From Prevotella sp. UBA7782 (lineage in GTDB: Bacteria > Bacteroidota > Bacteroidia > Bacteroidales > Bacteroidaceae): a DNA stretch of 6,342 nucleotides. Positions 1-4,302 of the stretch are shown piece by piece. Both the position numbers and the translations under genes were made by a program. Positions within the stretch are counted from its first letter, which is position 1; every line of letters starts with the position of its first letter. The notes below the pieces were generated by a model. The model ran no database searches and was not told where the DNA came from. It saw nothing but the letters and a program-made list of their open reading frames with translations. The stretch covers positions 1 through 6,342 of the forward strand of contig DLDC01000146.1 in assembly GCA_002480935.1 (NCBI GenBank). The letters are read 5' to 3'.

Positions 1-2
1 CT

Positions 3-686
3 GAGCCCGTGAAAGAACGGCTCACCCTGGAGGCTATCGACCCGCTGAAAGCTCCCTTCTTCACCCACAGACGCGAAGTAGGTATATATAATGTGGGGCA
101 AGGCGAGGGCATCGTGCGCGTTGGCGACGAGGCTTTTGAGCTGGGCTTCAAGGATGCCCTCTATATAGGCAGCGGCGACCGAGAGGTTACTTTCGAAAGC
201 AAAGACGCTACACGGCCGGCCAAATTCTACTTCAACAGCACCACGGCCCACTGCGCTTATCCGTGCAAGAAGATAGCCAAGAAAGACGCGGTGAGCGTGC
301 ACATGGGCTCACTGGAGATGTCTAACGAGCGCACCATCAACAAGATGATTGTCAACCAGGTGCTGCCCACCTGCCAACTGCAAATGGGCATGACCGAACT
401 GGCACCGGGCTCGGTGTGGAACACCATGCCGGCACACACGCACAGCCGCAGAATGGAGGCTTACTTCTACTTTGAAGTGCCCGAAGGCCAGGCTGTTTGC
501 CACCTCATGGGGCAACCTCAAGAAACGCGCCACATCTGGATGAAGGGCGAGCAGGCTGTCTTGTCGCCCGAATGGAGCATACACAGCGCGGCAGCCACGC
601 ACAACTATACCTTTATATGGGGCATGGGCGGTGAGAATCTTGACTATGGCGACCAGGACGTGTGCGCCATAACCGACTTGAGATAA
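3..686 (+). CDS. kduI: 5-dehydro-4-deoxy-D-glucuronate isomerase (KduI), 5'-truncated by the window edge
   Basis: KduI interconverts 5-keto-4-deoxyuronate and 3-deoxy-D-glycero-2,5-hexodiulosonate in the cytoplasm, the isomerase step after unsaturated uronates are released from pectin or glycosaminoglycans. The frame is open to the left edge, so the GTG at 9 is not a credible start; 227 residues are visible against about 280 in the family, so roughly 50 N-terminal residues lie outside. The cupin metal site is intact: HTHSRRME supplies two His (codons 435-437 and 441-443) and a Glu (456-458), and WSIHS supplies the last His (582-584). These match the zinc ligands known in E. coli KduI (His196, His198, Glu203, His245). 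Other family blocks seen are RRTINK-like [32 protein letters not shown] and the C-terminal [11 protein letters not shown]. The stop is 19 nt before kduD, which implies cotranscription and the same pathway. The identification is near certain from motif order. Confidence 0.96.
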   Translation, partial: EPVKERLTLEAIDPLKAPFFTHRREVGIYNVGQGEGIVRVGDEAFELGFKDALYIGSGDREVTFESKDATRPAKFYFNSTTAHCAYPCKKIAKKDAVSVHMGSLEMSNERTINKMIVNQVLPTCQLQMGMTELAPGSVWNTMPAHTHSRRMEAYFYFEVPEGQAVCHLMGQPQETRHIWMKGEQAVLSPEWSIHSAAATHNYTFIWGMGGENLDYGDQDVCAITDLR

Positions 687-705
687 CTGTTAATAAAATA
701 ACGAT

Positions 706-1512
706 ATGGACACTTTTTCTAAGAATTTTTCGCTTGAGGGCAAGGTAGCCCTCGTAACCGGTGCCGCTTACGGCATTGGGTTTGCCATTGCAGAGGCCTT
801 TGCCAAGGCCGGCGCAAAGATAGCATTCAACTGCCGAAGCCAGAAACATCTTGAGCAAGCACTGGCCGACTATAAGGCCAAAGGCATAGACGCCAAGGGC
901 TACATAGCCGACGTGACCGACGAGAAGCAAGTGCAAGAGCTGGTGGAGAAGGTAGACAAGGAGCTGGGAGTGATAGACATCCTGGTGAACAATGCCGGTA
1001 TCATCAAGCGCATACCTATGGAAGAAATGAGCGTAGAGGACTTCAGGCAGGTGGTAGACATCGACCTCAACGCGCCGTTCATCGTGTCGAAGGCCGTCAT
1101 ACCCGGCATGAAGAAGAAGGGACATGGCAAGATTATCAATATATGCTCCATGATGAGCGAGCTGGGACGCGAAACCGTGTCGGCCTATGCTGCCGCTAAG
1201 GGCGGTCTGAAGATGCTCACCCGCAACATCTGCTCAGAGTTCGGAGAGTATAACATACAGTGCAACGGCATCGGCCCGGGCTACATCGCCACACCGCAAA
1301 CGGCTCCGCTGCGTGAGCGTCAGCCCGATGGCAGCCGCCATCCCTTCGACAGTTTCATCGTGAGCAAGACCCCCGCAGCTCGCTGGGGTACGCCCGAAGA
1401 CCTCATGGGACCCGCTGTTTTCCTGGCTTCAGATGCCAGCGACTTCGTAAACGGACACATACTGTATGTTGACGGCGGCATACTGGCTTACATAGGCAAG
1501 CAGCCCAAATAA
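706..1512 (+). CDS. kduD: 2-dehydro-3-deoxy-D-gluconate 5-dehydrogenase (KduD), SDR family
   Basis: This is a classical short-chain dehydrogenase/reductase of 268 residues. In the KduI-KduD pathway it reduces 3-deoxy-D-glycero-2,5-hexodiulosonate to 2-keto-3-deoxygluconate with NAD(P)H in the cytoplasm. The Rossmann glycine motif is TGAAYGIG at residues 18-25, the NNAG motif is at 95-98, and the catalytic tetrad is Asn122, Ser148, Tyr161 and Lys165 (YAAAK). The C-terminal segment DLMGPAVFLASDASDFVNG and the final VDGG are like E. coli KduD. It is about 15 residues longer than E. coli KduD (253), mainly in the substrate-loop region around residues 205-220 and in a short C-terminal tail. Homologues are often labelled gluconate 5-dehydrogenase in databases; position directly behind kduI favours KduD. 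The ATG at 706 gives the usual SDR N-terminus; it follows an A/T-rich leader without a strong Shine-Dalgarno. No promoter is visible in the 19-nt gap. Confidence 0.92.
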   Translation: MDTFSKNFSLEGKVALVTGAAYGIGFAIAEAFAKAGAKIAFNCRSQKHLEQALADYKAKGIDAKGYIADVTDEKQVQELVEKVDKELGVIDILVNNAGIIKRIPMEEMSVEDFRQVVDIDLNAPFIVSKAVIPGMKKKGHGKIINICSMMSELGRETVSAYAAAKGGLKMLTRNICSEFGEYNIQCNGIGPGYIATPQTAPLRERQPDGSRHPFDSFIVSKTPAARWGTPEDLMGPAVFLASDASDFVNGHILYVDGGILAYIGKQPK

Positions 1513-1546
1513 GCAGCAAGGTACCACACGGCAATCCGAACCTATT

Positions 1547-1583
1547 ATAAAGGCCTCATGCTGGCATGGCATGAGGCCTTTAT
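1547..1583 (+). terminator. Perfect 14-bp hairpin downstream of kduD
   Basis: Arms 1547-1560 and 1570-1583 are exact reverse complements (ATAAAGGCCTCATG and its complement) around a 9-nt loop. It lies 35 nt after the kduD stop, the expected place for the end of the kdu transcript. The run after the GC core is only TTTAT and then breaks into mixed sequence, so the U-tract is weak. It may act as a terminator or as a 3'-end stabilising stem. Because the A/T ends are symmetrical it could work on either strand. Confidence 0.7.
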
Positions 1584-1619
1584 CATGTGGCTTTCGGCGG
1601 GCAAGCCGACGCCCGATAT

Positions 1620-1644
1620 AAAAAAAGATGGCCGGCGGGCCATC
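1620..1644 (-). terminator. Rho-independent terminator of the HU gene
   Basis: Read on the minus strand, a stem GATGGCC/GGCCATC (1638-1644 with 1627-1633) closes a 4-nt loop. It extends through a G-U and two A-U pairs, and is followed directly by seven T residues (1626 down to 1620). It begins 10 nt after the HU stop codon. This is a textbook intrinsic terminator and marks HU as a single-gene unit. Confidence 0.9.
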
Positions 1645-1654
1645 CTTAAAGCAT

Positions 1655-1930
1655 TTATTTGTTTACTTCATCAGCAAGCTCTGCACCTGCCTTGAACTTA
1701 ACAACCTTCTTTGCGGCAATCTGTATCTTGGCGCCGGATGATGGGTTGACACCCTCACGAGCAGGACGCTCTGACACAGCAAATGTGCCAAAGCCGATGA
1801 GCTGAACCTTATCTCCCTTTACAAGAGCCTCCTTTACAGATTCCAAACTTGCCTCAAAAGCCTTCTTGGCATCGCTCTTTGTAAGGCCGGCCTTAGCTGC
1901 GATGCTCTCGATTAATTCTGTCTTATTCAT
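1655..1930 (-). CDS. HU family DNA-binding protein
   Basis: This is a 91-residue histone-like nucleoid protein, the normal length for HU. It binds DNA as a dimer without strong sequence specificity, bending and compacting the chromosome. Residues 1-45 form the helical dimerisation region, starting MNKTELIESIAAKAGLTK. The family signature GFGTFAVSERPAREGVNP runs from 46 to 63, and the beta-arm includes Pro63, the residue that intercalates at DNA kinks in HU/IHF proteins. The arm returns through GAKIQIAAKKVVKFKAG to a C-terminal helix. Bacteroidota genomes usually carry several HU paralogues, so I do not assign hupA or hupB. IHF is possible in principle, but the arm sequence and length fit HU. 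It is monocistronic: its own promoter at 1982-2012 and its own terminator at 1620-1644. It converges with kduD and diverges from the rhomboid operon. The leader lacks a clear Shine-Dalgarno. Confidence 0.97.
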   Translation of the reverse strand: MNKTELIESIAAKAGLTKSDAKKAFEASLESVKEALVKGDKVQLIGFGTFAVSERPAREGVNPSSGAKIQIAAKKVVKFKAGAELADEVNK

Positions 1931-1981
1931 AATCTTCGCTTTAGTTATTGATTAAAAAATTATTGTTTTAGAAATCTTCCG

Positions 1982-2012
1982 CAAATATAGATGTTTCCTT
2001 TTATAATTCAAA
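1982..2012 (-). promoter_or_regulatory. Bacteroidota-type promoter of the HU gene
   Basis: On the minus strand, TATATTTG at 1989-1982 matches the TAnnTTTG -7 consensus known from Bacteroides exactly and is followed by C. TTTG at 2012-2009 fits the -33 element, with 19 nt between the boxes and centres 25 nt apart. Transcription would begin near 1977, leaving a leader of about 45-50 nt before the HU ATG. Placement is inferred from consensus only. Confidence 0.75.
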
Positions 2013-2051
2013 CAAAAAATAAAGAAAAGTGAAGAAAAAAGTCAAAAAAAC
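2010..2051. other. Helically phased A-tracts in the HU/rhomboid intergenic region
   Basis: The plus strand is almost all A here. The runs A6 (2014-2019), A4 (2025-2028), A6 (2035-2040) and A7 (2044-2050) have centres at about 2016.5, 2026.5, 2037.5 and 2047, so they recur every 9.5-11 bp. A-tracts repeated in phase with the helix are known to curve DNA. The block touches the -33 box of the HU promoter on its upstream side, where an UP-like or bending element would act. It also lies upstream of the rhomboid promoter. Function is inferred; the spacing is read directly. Confidence 0.55.
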
Positions 2052-2067
2052 ATGTTAGCTACGGCTT

Positions 2068-2102
2068 TTTGTGCCTTGTAAGCGGATTTTTTAGTAAATT
2101 TG
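2068..2102 (+). promoter_or_regulatory. Bacteroidota-type promoter of the rhomboid-EEP operon
   Basis: TAAATTTG at 2095-2102 is an exact TAnnTTTG -7 match, followed by C. TTTG at 2068-2071 is the best -33 candidate, 23 nt upstream, at the long end of the usual spacing; TTG at 2076-2078 is an alternative. The start site would be near 2109, giving a leader of about 24 nt. An AGG at 2123-2125, 7 nt before the ATG, may serve as a weak ribosome binding site. Confidence 0.65.
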
Positions 2103-2132
2103 CGCCGTAAAAAATAATATATAGGTAAGCAA

Positions 2133-3083
2133 ATGAGATACATACCCAAAGTGACGAAGAACTTGTTAATCGTTAACGTCATCGCTTTCTTGCTGTATAA
2201 GGTGCTGGAAGTGTACGGCATAGACCTTAACAACGTGCTGGGACTGCACTTCTTCCTGGCGCAAGACTTCCACATCTACCAGCTGGTGACCTACATGTTC
2301 ATGCACGGAGGCGTGATGCACATCTTCATGAATATGTTTATGTTGTGGATGTTCGGCATGGTTGTAGAGAATGTTTGGGGCCCCAAGAAGTTCCTGTTCT
2401 ATTACATCGTGTGCGGCATAGGCGCCGGACTGTGTCAGGAGGTGGCCCAATACGCGCATTACATGGTAGAAGATTTGGGGGCTTACCAGATGGTTGCTAC
2501 TGGCGTGGGCAGCATTCCGATGAGCCAATATATTAATATGTGGACCACGGTGGGAGCTTCCGGCGCCATATACGCCGTGCTGCTGGCCTTCGGAATGATT
2601 TTCCCCAACGAGCGAATGTTCATCTTCCCCATACCCATACCCATCAAGGCTAAGTATATCGTCATGCTGTCGGTGGCCGCCGAACTTTATTTCGCCATGG
2701 GCTCAAGCAACGATGGCGTGGCTCATCTGGCCCACTTGGGCGGTATGCTGTTTGGCTTCTTGCTCATAAAATATTGGGAGTCACACCCTTACACCGGCTA
2801 CGGCGACTACGGAAAGATGAAAGGCGAGCAGTTTTTCGACCGTATGCGAAGCAACTGGGAGGCACGAACGCACCGCAGCAGCAACACGGGCAAAAGGGCT
2901 GACAGGGGCTTTGGACACACCACATCGGGCGCCCGGCAGGAGAGCGACTGGGATTATAACGCACGCAAACAGCGCGAGCAAGATGAGATAGACCGCATTC
3001 TGGACAAGATACGCAAGAGTGGCTACGACAGTTTGACCAAGGAAGAGAAACAAAGACTGTTTGACAGCAGCGACAAGAAATAG
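2133..3083 (+). CDS. Rhomboid family intramembrane serine protease with C-terminal cytosolic tail
   Basis: This 316-residue inner-membrane protein belongs to the rhomboid (GlpG/GluP-like) family, which cleaves transmembrane segments of other proteins inside the bilayer. Six hydrophobic segments are visible, at roughly 10-28, 61-79, 86-105, 143-157, 174-190 and 196-214. Active-site features are present: His63 and Asn67 in HIFMN (oxyanion side), Ser143 in GASG, and His201 in HLGGMLFG (the HxxGxxxG pattern), so it should be active. A segment of about 40 residues (about 100-140) separates the third helix from GASG. After residue 215 comes a polar tail of about 100 residues rich in Arg, Gly and Ser. 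It ends in a helical motif, ILDKIRKSGYDSLTKEEKQ (289-307), that I recall as common at the end of Bacteroidota rhomboids (a DUF6576-like tail). The ATG at 2133 begins a normal first helix. It is first gene of an apparent operon; the substrate is unknown. I withhold a symbol because glpG orthology is not shown. Confidence 0.94.
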   Translation: MRYIPKVTKNLLIVNVIAFLLYKVLEVYGIDLNNVLGLHFFLAQDFHIYQLVTYMFMHGGVMHIFMNMFMLWMFGMVVENVWGPKKFLFYYIVCGIGAGLCQEVAQYAHYMVEDLGAYQMVATGVGSIPMSQYINMWTTVGASGAIYAVLLAFGMIFPNERMFIFPIPIPIKAKYIVMLSVAAELYFAMGSSNDGVAHLAHLGGMLFGFLLIKYWESHPYTGYGDYGKMKGEQFFDRMRSNWEARTHRSSNTGKRADRGFGHTTSGARQESDWDYNARKQREQDEIDRILDKIRKSGYDSLTKEEKQRLFDSSDKK

Positions 3084-3091
3084 GTTTTGGC

Positions 3092-4195
3092 ATGATGAAG
3101 CTTCGCAAACTGACACTCAGACTGCTTTTGACAATCAACACATGCGACATCATCATCATGCTGCTTGTGGGCTTGAGCGACCGCATCAACCCCGTGTCAC
3201 ACCCCACTCTGTCACTCGCCGGACTCACTTTTCCGCTCTGGCTGACCGTCAACATGCTGTTTCTGGTGCTGTGGCTGTGCCTGAAGTGGCAATACGCACT
3301 GCTTCCTGTGGCCGGATTATTGCTGGGCTTTCATCCCGTGAGGGCCTATTTTCCGCTCAACGCGCCACAAGAAAAGCCGGCAAATGCCGTCAAGGTGCTA
3401 TCGTACAACGTAGAGTCTTACGGCTATGGAAAGGCTTGGCTGCCAGGGCATAAGCATGATGAAAACGACATAGTGGACTATATAAGCCACTCGGGGGCCG
3501 ACATCATCTGTCTGCAAGAGGCATCACAGCAGTCGATGAACGACAGGCTGGATGCCGAGTTGCTCAACAGCCTGCCCTACGAATACCACTGCATGAGCGA
3601 CAGCAGTGGCGAAATGATAAAGATATACAGCCGATGGCCGTTCATAAAAACCGAAAGGGTGCACTTTAAGTCGTATGGCAACCTGTCTATAGCCGCATGG
3701 GTTAAGGCGGGCGACAAGCGCATAGCCGTTATCAACAACCACCTGGAATCTAACAAACTGGAGGACAGCGACAAGACCGAATTCAAGACTATGGTGAAGG
3801 GAGAGGCCTCTATGAGAGAGATGCGTAGCAGCTCTGAAACCCTCATACACAAGCTGAAGAGCGCTGCCGTGATACGTTCGCCGCAGGCAGACGCCGTGCA
3901 CAACTACGTGAGCAGGTGCCTGGCAAAGGGCATGAGCGTCATCTTGTGCGGCGACTTCAACGACACGCCCATCTCATATACCCATCGCACCATTGGCAAA
4001 GGGCTCACCGACTGCTATATCACCACGGCCAACGGAGCCGGATTCAGCTATCATAAGAGTGGCATGCTGGTGCGCATAGACAACATTATGTGCTCGCCCG
4101 ACATCACGCCCTATAACGCTAAGGTTGACAATTCGATAGGCAAATCAGACCATTATCCCATTATGTGCTGGCTAGATTTGAACTTAAATTCTTAA
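3092..4195 (+). CDS. Membrane-anchored endonuclease/exonuclease/phosphatase (EEP) family protein
   Basis: This 367-residue protein has the EEP (DNase I/APE1-like) fold, whose members hydrolyse phosphodiesters or phosphoesters with a divalent metal. Three hydrophobic segments lie at the N-terminus (about 11-28, 46-63, 68-82) behind a basic start (MMKLRKLTLR). The catalytic domain fills about 98-364. It contains LSYNVES (Asn106), LQEA (Glu143), NNHLES (His218), GDFND (Asp288, Asn290), RIDNI (Asp330) and SDHYP (Asp353, His354), in the family order, so it is probably active. A charged segment of about 50 residues (220-270) lies between HLES and GDFND. With a basic N-terminus inside and three helices, the catalytic domain is predicted to face the periplasm (inference). 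Substrate is not deducible: nucleic acid, sugar phosphate and lipid headgroup are all possible. The start is 8 nt after the rhomboid stop, and AGG overlapping that stop can act as ribosome binding site, suggesting coupling. A second ATG follows immediately at 3095. Confidence 0.9.
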   Translation: MMKLRKLTLRLLLTINTCDIIIMLLVGLSDRINPVSHPTLSLAGLTFPLWLTVNMLFLVLWLCLKWQYALLPVAGLLLGFHPVRAYFPLNAPQEKPANAVKVLSYNVESYGYGKAWLPGHKHDENDIVDYISHSGADIICLQEASQQSMNDRLDAELLNSLPYEYHCMSDSSGEMIKIYSRWPFIKTERVHFKSYGNLSIAAWVKAGDKRIAVINNHLESNKLEDSDKTEFKTMVKGEASMREMRSSSETLIHKLKSAAVIRSPQADAVHNYVSRCLAKGMSVILCGDFNDTPISYTHRTIGKGLTDCYITTANGAGFSYHKSGMLVRIDNIMCSPDITPYNAKVDNSIGKSDHYPIMCWLDLNLNS

Positions 4196-4244
4196 AAATA
4201 GAATATTTAAGCTACATAAATTTTTAAAAGTGTGAAAAAATAGC

Positions 4245-4252
4245 TATCTTTG
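4245..4252 (+). promoter_or_regulatory. Putative -7 element of the secDF promoter
   Basis: TATCTTTG matches TAnnTTTG exactly and is followed by C, as at the other two promoters here. The -33 region near 4221-4225 is only TTTTT, with no TTTG, so the upstream element is poor. The start would be near 4259, with a leader of about 44 nt before the ATG at 4303. The 107-nt spacer (4196-4302) holds no convincing terminator for the upstream gene, so some read-through from the rhomboid operon is possible. Confidence 0.6.
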
Positions 4253-4302
4253 CACGCTATAGAGAAACCGATGAACAATATCTAAAATCAATAAAACAAA
4301 AA

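Noticed and set aside
9..11. GTG as a start codon for kduI.
   Set aside because: The frame is open upstream to the window edge and about 50 family residues are missing, so the true start is outside the window.
1598..1615. CGGGC/GCCCG inverted repeat between the two terminators.
   Set aside because: It is only 5 bp with an 8-nt loop and no T-run, and is not distinguishable from chance.
2764..3255. A 163-codon open frame on the minus strand, with a second one at 2781-3116.
   Set aside because: Both are antisense to the rhomboid tail and the EEP start, without family motifs, and look like shadows of the coding strand.
3061..3453. A 130-codon plus-strand frame overlapping the end of the rhomboid and the start of the EEP gene.
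   Set aside because: It is in a different frame from two well-supported genes and has no motif, so it is a chance frame.
4191..4211. CTTAAA/TTTAAG inverted repeat at the end of the EEP gene as a terminator.
   Set aside because: The stem is 6 bp of nearly all A/T without a GC core or a following T-run.
4271..4285. A four-residue reading frame (MNNI, then stop) in the secDF leader, as a possible regulatory upstream frame.
   Set aside because: It is too short to carry an arrest peptide and has no ribosome binding site; such a frame is expected by chance.
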